Part shown: one piece after another, positions 23,436-33,385 of the stretch
How positions within the stretch are numbered: position 1 is the stretch's first letter
How the letters are laid out: each line of letters starts with the position of its first letter
Assembly: GCA_945952025.1 (NCBI GenBank)
Contig: CAMFGW010000010.1
Coordinates: 1 to 64,000 of the forward strand
DNA: 64,000 nt
Source of the DNA: an uncultured Paracoccaceae bacterium
GTDB lineage: Bacteria > Pseudomonadota > Alphaproteobacteria > Rhodobacterales > Rhodobacteraceae
Direction of reading: 5' to 3'
Translations under genes and position numbers: made by a program
The notes under the pieces: generated by a model
Seen by the model: only the letters and a program-made list of their open reading frames with translations
What the model was told of the DNA's origin: nothing
Database searches by the model: none

Positions 23436-25091
23436 TCAGGCCTGATCCATCCACCACTTGTAGTGGTGATGTTCGAAGGTCGCGTGCATCTCGCAGTCGT
23501 GCACGGTCTTCTTCGTGTGGCGGTAGAGCGAGCGCCAGTAGGGTTGGATCAGCACGCCCTCTTCCTGCATGATCGTCTCGATCTTGGCCATGATCTCGCG
23601 CCGCTGGTCGACGTTCGGGGTGCCGAGCGCCTGGTCCAGAAGCTTGTCGAGGTCGGCGTTCGAGAAGCCCGCCTCGTTCCACGGCACGCCGGTCTTGTAG
23701 GCGAGCGAGAAGATCTGGACGCCGAGCGGACGCATGTTCCATTCGGTGGCCGAGAAGGGGTAGGTCAGCCAGTTGTTCCAGAAGGTCGAGCCGGGCAGGA
23801 TCGTCCGCTTGATCTTGACGCCCGCGTCGCGGATCTGGCCCGCCACCGCGTCGCAGGTCTTGGCCTGCCAGTCGTCGTCGATCGAGATCAGTTCGAACTC
23901 GGTCTCGCCATGGCCCGCGTCGTCGAGCATCTTCTTGCCTGCGGCCGGATCGGGCTTCAGGGGCGGAAGCTGGGCATATTCGGGATGGATCGGGCAGACA
24001 TGGTGGTTTTCCGCGGGCTTGCCCAGGTTCGCATAGCCAAGCTGCAGGACGACGGTGTTGTCGACCATCTTCTGCAGCGCGGTGCGGACGGCCTTGTCCT
24101 TGTAAAGCTCGTCACCCTGATGGAAGCGCACGGCGATCGTCGCGGCGCTGGTCACTTCCGTCTTCACCCAGCCGAGGTCGTCGAACACTTTCACGAACTC
24201 GCCCTGCGTCTGGTAGGTCGAGTCGATGTCGTCCGATTCAGCTGCCGCCTGGGTCGCCGCCATGTCGGTGCCAAGGTCGATATATTCGATCCGATCGAGG
24301 TAGGGCCCCTTGTAGACAGCCGTGCCCCACCACGGATGCTTGGTGTCCTTGACCAGAACCTGCTTGACGCCGACCTCGTTGTGGTCGGGCATATAGGGGC
24401 CGGTACCGATCGGGTTTTCCGACGGGTCGCCGCCCTTGTAGCTCGAATGGTAGACCTGCGCGGGATAGTCGGCGAAGCCCACGATGATGGTGATGTCGGG
24501 TTCGGGCAGCGTCAGCTTCACGGTGCTGTCGTCGACCTTGGTGATCGCCCCTTCGCGGGCTTTCTTGGTCTTGTCGTCCGCAAGCTTGCCGACGCGCGAG
24601 ATCATCGAGTTGCCCTCGACGCCCGCGTCGCACCAGTCGGTGATGATTCGCGCCACGTCGTCGGCGGTGAAGGCATCGCCGTTCGACCAGGTGATGCCCT
24701 TGCGGACATGCAGCGTGAATTCGGTCGCGTTGTCGTTCGTGTCCCAGCTCTCCAGCAGCATGCCGCGCAGCGAGCCGTCGTTGTTGTATTCGACCAGATA
24801 TTCCAGCCACCCGCGGCTGAAGTTCGCCATTTCGGACCAGTCGTAGGTGCGCGGGTCCTTCAGCGCCTTGGTCTGCATCTGCATCTTGAAGGTGCCGCCC
24901 GCGACCGGGTCGGCGGCGCGCGCAGCCGTGGGCATCGTCGCGCCGATCAACCCGTAGGCGACCGCGCTCGAGACGCCGAGCGCGCTGGCCCGCGTCAGGA
25001 ATTCGCGGCGGCTGAGATCGCCGCGCTGGCACTCGTCCGCATACATCTTGACGGCCGGGTGGACCCTTTCGGGCGTGAACGGTTTGGTCAT
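23436..25091 (-). CDS. ABC transporter substrate-binding protein, family 5, Tat-exported
   Basis: Periplasmic binding protein (551 aa) of the SBP_bac_5 family that delivers peptides, opines or similar solutes to the downstream permeases. A twin-arginine signal is visible at about 26-60: [21 protein letters not shown] ending in AARAA, so it is exported folded. The family core includes [32 protein letters not shown] and [10 protein letters not shown], with the C-terminal lobe around [11 protein letters not shown]. The substrate cannot be deduced. The start follows GGGGAG. An AraC-type gene lies directly upstream in the same direction. Confidence 0.93.
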   Translation of the reverse strand: MTKPFTPERVHPAVKMYADECQRGDLSRREFLTRASALGVSSAVAYGLIGATMPTAARAADPVAGGTFKMQMQTKALKDPRTYDWSEMANFSRGWLEYLVEYNNDGSLRGMLLESWDTNDNATEFTLHVRKGITWSNGDAFTADDVARIITDWCDAGVEGNSMISRVGKLADDKTKKAREGAITKVDDSTVKLTLPEPDITIIVGFADYPAQVYHSSYKGGDPSENPIGTGPYMPDHNEVGVKQVLVKDTKHPWWGTAVYKGPYLDRIEYIDLGTDMAATQAAAESDDIDSTYQTQGEFVKVFDDLGWVKTEVTSAATIAVRFHQGDELYKDKAVRTALQKMVDNTVVLQLGYANLGKPAENHHVCPIHPEYAQLPPLKPDPAAGKKMLDDAGHGETEFELISIDDDWQAKTCDAVAGQIRDAGVKIKRTILPGSTFWNNWLTYPFSATEWNMRPLGVQIFSLAYKTGVPWNEAGFSNADLDKLLDQALGTPNVDQRREIMAKIETIMQEEGVLIQPYWRSLYRHTKKTVHDCEMHATFEHHHYKWWMDQA

Positions 25092-25102
25092 CGTATCTCC
25101 CC

Positions 25103-25209
25103 TGACATTTTGTCACCTGCGTCTTTTGACGCCGCGCGGGACAAGGCCCCTCGGCCTGCCCGTTCGGCTGCGCATCCCCCCATTGCTGACGCATTTTTCC
25201 CTCGCGTCA
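25103..25209. promoter_or_regulatory. Cluster of three inverted repeats upstream of the binding-protein gene
   Basis: TGACA-TTT-TGTCA (25103-25115), GCGTC-TTTT-GACGC (25119-25132) and TGACGC-N11-GCGTCA (25187-25209) all share a GTCA/TGAC core. They lie 12-118 nt upstream of the binding-protein start, between it and the AraC-type gene. They may be operators for that regulator, or leader hairpins; there is no experiment behind this. Confidence 0.35.
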
Positions 25210-25316
25210 ATGCCGGAATGCGACGGAATTGTCGGCAGAGCATCATGGCCGCGGCCTTGGCGGGAGTCTTTTCACCCGGTTCTACCGGTTGGCGACTTGC
25301 GGTAGGCGGGCCCCGC

Positions 25317-26447
25317 TCAGCGACCCTTGCGGAAGTCCGTGGGCGTGCGGCCGGTGCGGGCCTGGAAGGCGCGCGTGAAATAGGCGGGCGTCGTATAGCC
25401 GAGCGTGCGGGCCACGTCCTGCACCGGCAGCCGGGTTTCGGTCAGGAGCTTGCGCGCCTCGAACAGAAGCCGGTCGTGCAGGAGGTCCGAGGCAGAGCGC
25501 CCGCAGGTCTTGTTGCAGACCCGCGTCAGGTGCGTGGGCGTCACGCCGAGGTCGCGGGCGAAGTCGGCCACGCCCCTGCCGGTGCGGAAGTTCTTTTCCA
25601 GAAGGTCGGCATAGGCGCGGGCCAGCCTGCGGGCGGCGTCCGGCATGGGTGCTTCGTCGGCCGCGCTGGCCGAGAGGCGCTCGATAAAGACGCCCAGCAG
25701 GCCAAGGTGGAAGCGCGCGGCGCGTTCGTGGCCGGGGCGGGCGCTTTCCAGCTCGCGCTGGATCGCCTCGATGATGCCGGCAAGTTCGGCCTGGGGGCCG
25801 ACCTCGCGCAGGCGCAGGTGGACCGGGTCGACCGGCAGGTCGAGCCCGTGCGCGCGGCCGAAGAAGAGCGCCGAACCGGAGGTCTGCGCGCCCAGGTCGA
25901 AGCCGTGCATCATGCCGGCGGGGATCAGGATGGCGTTGTGCGCGCCGTAGCCGCGGGTGATGCCGCCGATGGTGATGCGCCCCTGGCCGCGGGTGAACCA
26001 CAAAAGAAGCGGTTCGGAATAGGCGCGCATCGCCTCGACCCGCCAGCGGCCGTTCTGCGCAAGGCGCGAGATCGGCAGGAGCCGCGTGCCGGGAAGGGCG
26101 GCGTCGGTATCGGCATCGGGGACGGATTCTGCGGTGGCGGTACCCTTCGCCTTTTGCGCCTCGTTCTGGGAAGTGAGGGTCGGGCGGGCGGGTTTGGCCG
26201 GGGCGGGTTTGGTTGGGGTGGGCCTCGTTGGGGTGGGCCTGGCCGGGGCCGCGTCCGCGCGCCGCCCGGTCGCCAGGCGGCCGTCGGTCACGCCGATGGC
26301 GCGGACCTCGACAGGGGCTTCGGGCAGATCGGTGGGGTGTGGCAGTGCGGTCGGTGCGCTGGACAGGGGCGACGCCGCGCGAGGAGCGGCCAGCAGAGGC
26401 TGGTCGCCAAGCTCGGAGAGCGGGGTGCCCTTGAAGAGTTTCGCCAT
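25317..26447 (-). CDS. AraC-family regulator with a long disordered N-terminal region
   Basis: Transcription regulator of 376 aa, probably controlling the ABC importer encoded just downstream. The C-terminal AraC DNA-binding domain is complete (about 280-376), with two helix-turn-helix units: GVADFARDLGVTPTHLTRVC and VQDVARTLGYTTPAYFTRAF. A cupin-like sensor region precedes it (about 120-250, with GYGAHNAILIPAGMMHGFDL). The first ~120 residues are unusual: Ala/Pro-rich, with a PTPTRPTPTKPAPAKPA repeat (near residues 70-90). The start at 26447 is MAKLFKGTP; the open frame reaches 15 codons further upstream without a ribosome site. Confidence 0.88.
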   Translation of the reverse strand: MAKLFKGTPLSELGDQPLLAAPRAASPLSSAPTALPHPTDLPEAPVEVRAIGVTDGRLATGRRADAAPARPTPTRPTPTKPAPAKPARPTLTSQNEAQKAKGTATAESVPDADTDAALPGTRLLPISRLAQNGRWRVEAMRAYSEPLLLWFTRGQGRITIGGITRGYGAHNAILIPAGMMHGFDLGAQTSGSALFFGRAHGLDLPVDPVHLRLREVGPQAELAGIIEAIQRELESARPGHERAARFHLGLLGVFIERLSASAADEAPMPDAARRLARAYADLLEKNFRTGRGVADFARDLGVTPTHLTRVCNKTCGRSASDLLHDRLLFEARKLLTETRLPVQDVARTLGYTTPAYFTRAFQARTGRTPTDFRKGR

Positions 26448-26658
26448 GCGCCGTCTGTTCCCTGGTCCGCCGCCAATATCTTTTGCATCCACCTTGCGTG
26501 ACGGCTGCCCGTCCTACTTAAGGCGGCTCATGGCCTGGTGAAAGGAAAAAGGTGTGCGGAAGTGCGGCGGCCGGTCGCGTCGGCGGTCTGTCGCGGGCGA
26601 TGGTGGCGCTGTCGGCGGTGGACCGCCGGCCCAATTGGCGGCGGGATTGCCGCGTGCC

Positions 26659-27549
26659 TCAGGGCCTTGTGACCGGCAGCCAGCCGCCCATGCGCGCCCT
26701 GAGCCAGGTGCGCTGGCGCTTGGCATATTGCCGGCTGAGCGCCTGGGCGCGGGTGATGGCCTCGGCAAGCGGCAGGCTGCCCTCGAGGTGCGCCATGAGT
26801 TCCGCCGCGCCGATCGCCCGCGCCCAAGGCGCCTCTGCGTCCCAATAGGGGCGGACGGCTGCAACCTCGTCCAGCGCGCCTTGGGCGATCATGGCGTCAA
26901 ACCGCCGGTCGATCCGTTCGGCCAGCCAGTCGCGGCCGGCCTCGATGCGCAGCTTCAGCGCGGCGTCCCCGGCCAGTCGCGCGGGGCCGGTCGCGGCCTG
27001 CCAGTCGGCCAGCCCGCGGCCCGTCGCCTCTGCCACCTCCCACGCCCGCTGGACGCGCATGGGGTTTTTCAGGTCGATCCGCGACCGGGTTTCCGGGTCA
27101 AGGGCGGCGATCATCCGGGCGACGCCCTCTGGCGTGGGACGAAGCGCGTCGCCCCTTGCGCGGGTTGCGGGCGGGATGGGCGGAATGTCGGTCAGCCCCT
27201 CCGTCAGCGCGGTCAGGTAAAGCCCGGTGCCGCCGACCAGGATCGGCGCGGGGTGCGCCGCCAGGACCGCGTCCACCTCGCGCAGCCAGTGGCCGACGGA
27301 ATACACCTCGCCGGGCGAGCGGTGGCCGAAAAGAAGGTGCGGCGCGCGGGCTTCCTCGGCCGCATCGGGGCGGGCCGACAGGAGCCGCCAGCAGGACCAG
27401 ACCTGCAGCGCGTCGGCATTCACGACCGGCCGCCCGTCCGCCTCGGCCAGCGCGAGCGCCAGCGCCGACTTGCCGCTGGCCGTGGGCCCCGCGATCAGGA
27501 TCGGACGCCCGGCCGCTTCTGCCAGAAGCCGGCGAACCTCGGCCGCCAT
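26659..27549 (-). CDS. miaA: tRNA dimethylallyltransferase
   Basis: Adds the dimethylallyl group to A37 of tRNAs reading UNN codons. The 296-aa enzyme has the P-loop LIAGPTASGKSALAL (about 17-31), the substrate motif VVNADALQVW, LVGGTGLYLTAL and the C-terminal QYAKRQRTWLRAR typical of MiaA. The start at 27549 (MAAEVRR) is preceded by GGGGGAGG at 5-6 nt; the open frame continues far upstream over the pyrH promoter but without support. It is transcribed away from pyrH, sharing a 133-nt intergenic region. Confidence 0.95.
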   Translation of the reverse strand: MAAEVRRLLAEAAGRPILIAGPTASGKSALALALAEADGRPVVNADALQVWSCWRLLSARPDAAEEARAPHLLFGHRSPGEVYSVGHWLREVDAVLAAHPAPILVGGTGLYLTALTEGLTDIPPIPPATRARGDALRPTPEGVARMIAALDPETRSRIDLKNPMRVQRAWEVAEATGRGLADWQAATGPARLAGDAALKLRIEAGRDWLAERIDRRFDAMIAQGALDEVAAVRPYWDAEAPWARAIGAAELMAHLEGSLPLAEAITRAQALSRQYAKRQRTWLRARMGGWLPVTRP

Positions 27550-27682
27550 GCCTGCCTCCCCCGCTTTCCGCAATTGAACCCGCCGCCGTTTTCCGCCATT
27601 TTGCGCGCCAGTAGCAAGGGGCCCCCTTCGGTCGTTCCGGCCAGCCGGCGCCCGCAGAAATCGGACAAAGTGAGCGACAGAC

Positions 27683-28414
27683 ATGACCGGGGAAAACGAA
27701 CCCACCGTCAAATACAAACGTGTGCTTCTGAAAATCTCGGGCGAGGCGCTGATGGGCGACCAGAGCTACGGCCTGCACCCGCCGACGGTCGAGCGCATCG
27801 CGCTGGAGGTGAAGTCGGTCCACGACCTGGGCGTGGAGATTTCCATGGTCATCGGCGGCGGCAACATCTTTCGCGGCCTGCAAGGCTCGGCCCAGGGGAT
27901 GGAGCGGACGACGGCCGACTACATGGGGATGCTCGCCACCGTGATGAACGCGCTGGCGATGCAGGCGGCCCTCGAGGGGCTGGGCGTCTTCACCCGCGTC
28001 ATCTCTGCGATCCCGATGGACCAGGTGTGCGAGCCCTACATCCGCCGCCGCGCCGTGCGTCACCTGGAGAAGAAGCGGGTCTGCATCTTCGCCGCAGGGA
28101 CCGGCAACCCCTATTTCACCACCGACACGGCCGCGACGCTGCGCGCCAGCGAGATGGGATGCGAGGCGATCTTCAAGGGCACCAAGGTCGACGGGGTCTA
28201 TGACAAGGACCCCAAGAAGCACGCCGACGCGAAACGCTACGAGACAGTCACCTACGACGAGGTCCTGCAGAAGCACCTGGGGGTGATGGATGCCTCGGCG
28301 ATCGCGCTGGCCCGCGACAACAACCTGCCGATCATCGTCTTCTCGCTGGACGAGCCGGGGGGCTTCAAGGGCATCCTGTCGGGGCAGGGGACCTATACGA
28401 CCGTGGTGGGCTGA
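27683..28414 (+). CDS. pyrH: UMP kinase
   Basis: Phosphorylates UMP to UDP in pyrimidine nucleotide synthesis. The 243-aa product starts the amino-acid-kinase fold with [43 protein letters not shown], the [12 protein letters not shown] motif and [12 protein letters not shown] are all diagnostic of bacterial PyrH. It opens a plus-strand run pyrH-frr-uppS-cdsA-dxr-rseP, a classic order. The ribosome site is weak (GAGCGACAG). Confidence 0.97.
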   Translation: MTGENEPTVKYKRVLLKISGEALMGDQSYGLHPPTVERIALEVKSVHDLGVEISMVIGGGNIFRGLQGSAQGMERTTADYMGMLATVMNALAMQAALEGLGVFTRVISAIPMDQVCEPYIRRRAVRHLEKKRVCIFAAGTGNPYFTTDTAATLRASEMGCEAIFKGTKVDGVYDKDPKKHADAKRYETVTYDEVLQKHLGVMDASAIALARDNNLPIIVFSLDEPGGFKGILSGQGTYTTVVG

Positions 28415-28555
28415 CGACTAAACCTTGTGCTTGCGCCAAAGGCCCTGTTCTTGGACGCGCCGGATCGGTAAGATGCGCCGGAAGTTGCAGTCCGCGCCTG
28501 TCTTTTCGTGCGCCGGGCTGCATCCTGACGAACGTAACGACCACGGAACCTGCTT

Positions 28556-29119
28556 ATGTCTGACGACCTCGAAATCGACATCGACGACCTCTCCCGCCGG
28601 ATGGAGGGGGCGATGATGGCGCTGCGCCACGATTTCTCGTCGCTTCGCACGGGCCGCGCCTCTGCCGCGCTGGTCGAACCGATCCAGGTCGATGCCTACG
28701 GCCAGATGACGCCCGTGAACCAGCTTGGCACCGTGAACGTGCCGGAGCCGCGCATGGTCACGATCAACATCTGGGACAAGGGTCTGGTCGGCAAGGTGGA
28801 GAAGGCGATCCGCGAAAGCGGCATCGGCATCAATCCCCAGACCAACGGCACCATCATCATGCTGCCGATCCCCGAGCTGAACGAGGAGCGCCGGCGCGAG
28901 TTGACGCGCGTCGCGGCCGACTATGCCGAGCGGGCCCGCGTGGCCGTCCGCAACATCCGCCGCGACGGCATGGACCAGATCAAGAAGGCCAAGGGCGCAG
29001 GCATGCCCGAGGATGACCAGAAGATGTGGCACGACGAGGTTCAGGACCTGACCGACAAGGCCATCGCCGCGGTCGACAAGACGCTACAGGCCAAGCAGGC
29101 AGAGATCATGCAGGTCTGA
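28556..29119 (+). CDS. frr: Ribosome recycling factor
   Basis: Splits post-termination ribosomes together with EF-G. The 187-aa protein shows the standard RRF sequence: [21 protein letters not shown] near the start, [15 protein letters not shown], the hinge with [19 protein letters not shown], and the C-terminal helix [20 protein letters not shown]. It lies 141 nt downstream of pyrH, so a promoter of its own in that gap is possible, and is followed at 56 nt by uppS. Confidence 0.97.
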   Translation: MSDDLEIDIDDLSRRMEGAMMALRHDFSSLRTGRASAALVEPIQVDAYGQMTPVNQLGTVNVPEPRMVTINIWDKGLVGKVEKAIRESGIGINPQTNGTIIMLPIPELNEERRRELTRVAADYAERARVAVRNIRRDGMDQIKKAKGAGMPEDDQKMWHDEVQDLTDKAIAAVDKTLQAKQAEIMQV

Positions 29120-29175
29120 TTGTTCTGCCGGGCGGGTGTGTCCGGCAACCCTGGGGGCAGGAAAGGCAGGGGCCT

Positions 29176-29904
29176 ATGGCCGCGAAAGACATCAGCGCAC
29201 GTGGGCCCGTCCATGTCGCCATCATCATGGACGGCAACGGGCGGTGGGCCACCTCGCGCGGCTGGCCGCGCCTGATCGGCCACCGGCGGGGCGCGAACCG
29301 CGTCCGCTCGATCGTCCGCGCCGCGCCCACGCTCGGCATCCGCTACCTGACGATCTACGCCTTCTCGACCGAGAACTGGAAGCGCTCGACCGAAGAGGTG
29401 CTGGGCCTCATGTCGCTCTTCGCCCGCTACATCAGGAACGAGGCCGACAAGCTGCATGACGCGGGCGTCTGCGTGCGCTTCATCGGCGCGCGAGAGCGGC
29501 TGGAGCCGGCGCTGCGCGACCTGATGGCGGGGATCGAGGAAAAGACCCGGCACTGCTCGCGCCTCACGCTGACCATCGCCATCAACTACGGCGGCCGGGA
29601 CGAGCTGGCGCGCGCCGCCCGGCGGGTGGCCGAGGATGTGGCGGCGGGGCGGCTCGCGGCGGCGGACGTGGACGAACGCGCGCTGGCCGACCGGCTCGAC
29701 ACCGTGGGGCTGCCCGACCCGGACCTGGTGATCCGCACTTCGGGCGAATCGCGGATTTCCAACTATCTCCTGTGGCAGTCGGCCTATTCCGAGTTCGAGT
29801 TCACCGACACGCTCTGGCCCGACTTCACGCCCGACGAGCTGGCGAAGCTTGTCGCCCGCTTTTCCGCCCGCGACCGGCGGTTTGGCGGGGTGGCGGCCGA
29901 ATGA
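29176..29904 (+). CDS. uppS: Undecaprenyl diphosphate synthase
   Basis: Builds the C55 lipid carrier for peptidoglycan and O-antigen by adding isopentenyl units in cis. In the 242-aa product the first motif HVAIIMDGNGRWA contains the catalytic Asp, followed by GHRRGANRVRSIVRAA, YLTIYAFSTENWKRS and the C-terminal DLVIRTSGESRISNYLLWQ. The start at 29176 (ATG) agrees with the family N-terminus; GGGG lies a few bases before it. The stop overlaps cdsA (ATGA). Confidence 0.96.
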   Translation: MAAKDISARGPVHVAIIMDGNGRWATSRGWPRLIGHRRGANRVRSIVRAAPTLGIRYLTIYAFSTENWKRSTEEVLGLMSLFARYIRNEADKLHDAGVCVRFIGARERLEPALRDLMAGIEEKTRHCSRLTLTIAINYGGRDELARAARRVAEDVAAGRLAAADVDERALADRLDTVGLPDPDLVIRTSGESRISNYLLWQSAYSEFEFTDTLWPDFTPDELAKLVARFSARDRRFGGVAAE

Positions 29905-30728
29905 GTGCGCCCGGAACCGAGGCCGAGCGCGCCAGGGGCCGCGCGTCGCAATGGGCCGACCTCGGGACCCGCGTGGGGTCGGCCGTCGGCATGGCCGTCA
30001 TCGGTGGCGCCGCGATCTGGTGCGGCGGCATGGCGCTTGGCTGGCTCGTCGTGGTCCTGGGCGGCCTCATGGCGTGGGAGGTCGCGCGCCTGCAGGCGTC
30101 GACGACGCGCCCCGCGCCCGAGTTCATGGGCCTTCTGGCCGCAGCGGTCCTTGCCGCGATCATCTTTCGCCACGATCCCCGGCTTCTGCCGACGCTTGGC
30201 CTGCCGTCGCTGGTCCTGCTGTTCATGGGGGGGCGCGACCGGCTTCTGCGGGCGGCCTACCTGGGCCTCGTCCTCTTGGCGGCCTACGCTTTCTACGCCT
30301 TTCGAGAGGGTTACGGGCTGGCCTTCACGCTTTGGCTCGTGCTGATGGTCATCGCCTGCGACGTGATGGGCTATTTCGGCGGGCGGCTGATCGGCGGCCC
30401 GAAGTTCTGGCCCGCTGTCTCGCCCAAGAAGACCTGGTCCGGCACCATCGCCGGCTGGGTCGGCGCGGGTGCGGTCGGCGCGGTTTTCGCGGCGGCCTAT
30501 GACGAGCCGTCGACGGTGACGATCCTGTCGGTGCTCGCGGCCTTTGCGGCGCAGATGGGCGACATTGCCGAAAGCTTCCTGAAACGGCGCGCGGGGGTGA
30601 AGGATTCCTCGGCGCTCATCCCCGGCCATGGCGGCATCCTCGACCGGTTCGACGCGCTGGTCGGTGCGACGATCTTCCTGGTCGCCTGGGGGCTCTTGCG
30701 CCAGCCGCTGCCGGATTTCGGGCTCTGA
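29901..30728 (+). CDS. cdsA: Phosphatidate cytidylyltransferase
   Basis: Makes CDP-diacylglycerol, the precursor of all membrane phospholipids, in the inner membrane. The 275-aa product has about seven hydrophobic segments and the CdsA signature near the end, KDSSALIPGHGGILDRFDAL (residues 234-253). DVMGYFGGRLIGG and PKKTWSGTIAG precede it. The start overlaps the uppS stop (ATGA), and its own stop overlaps the dxr start (TGATG), so translation is coupled in both directions. Confidence 0.95.
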   Translation: MSAPGTEAERARGRASQWADLGTRVGSAVGMAVIGGAAIWCGGMALGWLVVVLGGLMAWEVARLQASTTRPAPEFMGLLAAAVLAAIIFRHDPRLLPTLGLPSLVLLFMGGRDRLLRAAYLGLVLLAAYAFYAFREGYGLAFTLWLVLMVIACDVMGYFGGRLIGGPKFWPAVSPKKTWSGTIAGWVGAGAVGAVFAAAYDEPSTVTILSVLAAFAAQMGDIAESFLKRRAGVKDSSALIPGHGGILDRFDALVGATIFLVAWGLLRQPLPDFGL

Positions 30729-31936
30729 TGGACGAACGGCGCAGCGTTTCGGTCTTTGGCTCGACGGGGTCGATCGGCGAAAGCACGTTCGATCTGCTGA
30801 TGCGTCAGGGGGGGCCGCGCGCCTATCGCACCGTAGCGCTGACCGGCGGGCGCAATGTCGCGCGGCTGGCCGAGATGGCGCGAGCACTTCAGGCCGAACT
30901 GGCGGTCACGGCCCACGAGGACTGCCTGCGACCCCTGCAGGCGGCGCTGGCGGGGTCCGGGGTCGAGGTTGCGGCCGGCGCGCAGGCCTTGGCCGAGGCG
31001 GCGGACCGCCCCGCCGGTTGGGTCATGTCGGCGATCGTCGGCGCGGCGGGGCTTGTGCCGGGGTTCCGGGCGCTGGCCCATGGCGGCACGCTGGCACTGG
31101 CCAACAAGGAAAGCCTGGTGACGGCGGGCCCCCTGCTGATGGAAACCGCGCGCAAGGCAAAGGCCCGCATCCTGCCCGTCGACAGCGAACATTCGGCGAT
31201 CTTCCAGTCGCTTCTGTCCGAAGAGATGACAAGCGTCGAGCGGGTGATCCTGACCGCCTCCGGCGGCGCCTTCCGCGACTGGCCCGTCGAGCGGCTGGTG
31301 GCGGCGACGGTGGCCGAGGCCTCGACCCATCCCAACTGGGCCATGGGGCAGCGGATCACCATCGACAGTGCCTCGATGTTCAACAAGGCGCTGGAACTCA
31401 TTGAAACGCGGGAGTTCTTCGGCATCGACCCCGACCGGATCGAGGTGCTGGTCCACCCCGAATCGCTGGTCCATGCGCTGGTTGCCTTCTGCGATGGCGG
31501 CATGATCGGCCATCTGGGCGCGCCGGACATGCGCCATGCGATCGGCTATGCGCTGAACTGGCCCGACCGCACGCCCTTGCCGGTTGCGCGGCTGGACCTG
31601 GCGCGGGTGGGCAGCCTGACCTTCCGCGCGCCCGACCCGCTGCGCTATCCCGCGCTTGCGCTTGCACGGCAGGTGATGGACAAGGGCGGACTGGCCGGAG
31701 CCGTCTTCAACGCGGCGAAAGAGGCCGCACTCGACGCCTTCATCGAGGGGCAGATCTGCTTTACCGACATGGCCGGCGTGGTCGAAACGGTTCTTGAAGA
31801 CTTTTCGGGCAGGACTGGCTTCGGCCCGGCCCTCGCCCCCCTAGAGGCGGTTTTGGCCGCAGACAGCGAAGCCCGTGCCCGCGCCAGGTCGGTTGCGGAA
31901 CGGACAGGAGACAAGAGATGGAAATCGCGGGCCTGA
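30728..31936 (+). CDS. dxr: 1-deoxy-D-xylulose 5-phosphate reductoisomerase
   Basis: Second step of the MEP isoprenoid pathway: converts DXP to MEP with NADPH, supplying UppS. The 402-aa enzyme begins with the NADPH motif VFGSTGSIGESTFDLL. LANKESLVTAGPLL, PVDSEHSAIFQSL and LTASGGAFRDWPVE mark the metal/substrate site, and VHPESLVHALVAF follows. The last 19 nt overlap the rseP start, a longer overlap than elsewhere in this operon. Confidence 0.97.
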   Translation: MDERRSVSVFGSTGSIGESTFDLLMRQGGPRAYRTVALTGGRNVARLAEMARALQAELAVTAHEDCLRPLQAALAGSGVEVAAGAQALAEAADRPAGWVMSAIVGAAGLVPGFRALAHGGTLALANKESLVTAGPLLMETARKAKARILPVDSEHSAIFQSLLSEEMTSVERVILTASGGAFRDWPVERLVAATVAEASTHPNWAMGQRITIDSASMFNKALELIETREFFGIDPDRIEVLVHPESLVHALVAFCDGGMIGHLGAPDMRHAIGYALNWPDRTPLPVARLDLARVGSLTFRAPDPLRYPALALARQVMDKGGLAGAVFNAAKEAALDAFIEGQICFTDMAGVVETVLEDFSGRTGFGPALAPLEAVLAADSEARARARSVAERTGDKRWKSRA

Positions 31937-33258
31937 TCCCGGTCTTCGGCAACCTGTTCTGGACGCTCGCGGCCTTTGTCGTCGCGTTGTCGGTGATCGT
32001 CGCCGTCCATGAATATGGCCATTACATCGTCGGGCGCCTGTGCGGCATCCATGCCGAGGTCTTTTCGCTGGGCTTCGGCCCGGTCCTCTGGTCGCGGAAG
32101 GACCGGCGGGGCACGCGCTGGCAGGTGGCGGCGCTGCCCTTCGGCGGCTACGTCAAGTTCCTGGGCGACGCCAACGCCGCCTCGGCCGGGGCGGACGAGG
32201 CGACGATGAGCGCGCTTTCGGCAGCCGAGCGGCGCCATACGATGCACGGCGCGCCGCTCTGGGCGCGGGCGGCGACGGTGGCGGCGGGGCCGATCTTCAA
32301 CTTCATCCTGTCGATCCTGGTCTTTTCGGCCGTGCTGATGACCTTCGGCGCCAAGACCGACCGGGTCGAGGTCGGCGAGCTGTATGCCATGCCGGGCGGT
32401 TCTGGCGGGTTGCAGGCGGGCGACGTGATCCTGGCGGTCGACGGCATGCCGGTGGCCGACTGGAAGGCCTTCTATGACGCGGGTGACAAGCAGACCGGCA
32501 CCGGCCCCTGGCACTACCGCGTCTCGCGCCGCGGGCAGGAGGTCGAGGTCGAGGGGCCGCCCGTCGAGCCGTCGCGCGCCGACGGCATCGCGCTCAAGTC
32601 CGCGGCGATCAACGCCGGGCTGAAGAAGGGCGATGTCATCACCGCCATCGACGGCCAGCCGATCAAGCTTTTCTCCCAGATGCAGGCGGCGGTCGCCAAG
32701 GGGCAGGGCGCGCCGATGGCGCTGACCGTCTGGCGCGACGGGTCCGAGCAGACGCTGACACTGACGCCGCGCCCGACCGACGTGCCGAAGGCCGGCGGCG
32801 GGTTCGAGACGGCCTACAAGATCGGGCTGCAAGGCGACATTTTCTTCATGCCGGCGACGCGGACGGCCAGCCTGACCGAGGTCATTCCCGCCGCCGCGCG
32901 GCAGGTCTGGGATGTCATCACCAACTCTCTCTCGGCGCTCTGGCACATGATTTCCCAGCAGATCTCGCGCTGCAACATGTCGGGCGCCATCGGCATCGCC
33001 CAGGCGACGGGCGAGGTCGCCTCGCAGGGGCTTCCGGATTTCATCTGGTTCATCGCCGTCCTGTCGACGGCGGTCGGCTTCATGAACCTCTTCCCGATCC
33101 CGATGCTCGATGGCGGGCACCTTGTCTTCTACACCATCGAATGGGCGCTCGGGCGGCCGCTGTCGCCGGCGACGGTGAACATCGCCATGTCGGTCGGCCT
33201 TGCGATCGTCGTCTTCGTGATGGCTTTCGGGCTGACGAACGACCTGACCTGCCCCTGA
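31918..33258 (+). CDS. rseP: Site-2 (RIP) metalloprotease RseP
   Basis: Intramembrane zinc protease that cleaves anti-sigma factors and remnant signal peptides. The 446-aa protein has the zinc motif HEYGH at about residue 32 in the first membrane helix, and the third ligand in NLFPIPMLDGG near residue 388. Two PDZ-like regions lie between (about 125-200 and 205-290; GLQAGDVILAVDG and GLKKGDVITAIDG). FGGYVKFLGDANA follows the first helix as usual. Its start lies inside the end of dxr. It is the gene before bamA in many proteobacteria. Confidence 0.95.
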   Translation: MEIAGLIPVFGNLFWTLAAFVVALSVIVAVHEYGHYIVGRLCGIHAEVFSLGFGPVLWSRKDRRGTRWQVAALPFGGYVKFLGDANAASAGADEATMSALSAAERRHTMHGAPLWARAATVAAGPIFNFILSILVFSAVLMTFGAKTDRVEVGELYAMPGGSGGLQAGDVILAVDGMPVADWKAFYDAGDKQTGTGPWHYRVSRRGQEVEVEGPPVEPSRADGIALKSAAINAGLKKGDVITAIDGQPIKLFSQMQAAVAKGQGAPMALTVWRDGSEQTLTLTPRPTDVPKAGGGFETAYKIGLQGDIFFMPATRTASLTEVIPAAARQVWDVITNSLSALWHMISQQISRCNMSGAIGIAQATGEVASQGLPDFIWFIAVLSTAVGFMNLFPIPMLDGGHLVFYTIEWALGRPLSPATVNIAMSVGLAIVVFVMAFGLTNDLTCP

Positions 33259-33385
33259 CCTGCCCCTGACTTGCCCCCAGGGGGGGCGGTCGGGGTGCAG
33301 ATACCCCGCCTTTGCCGCGCCCTTGCCGCAAAGAGGTCACATTCCCCATCCATCCTGACAAGGTCATTTTCGGGCGGAGGATGGG

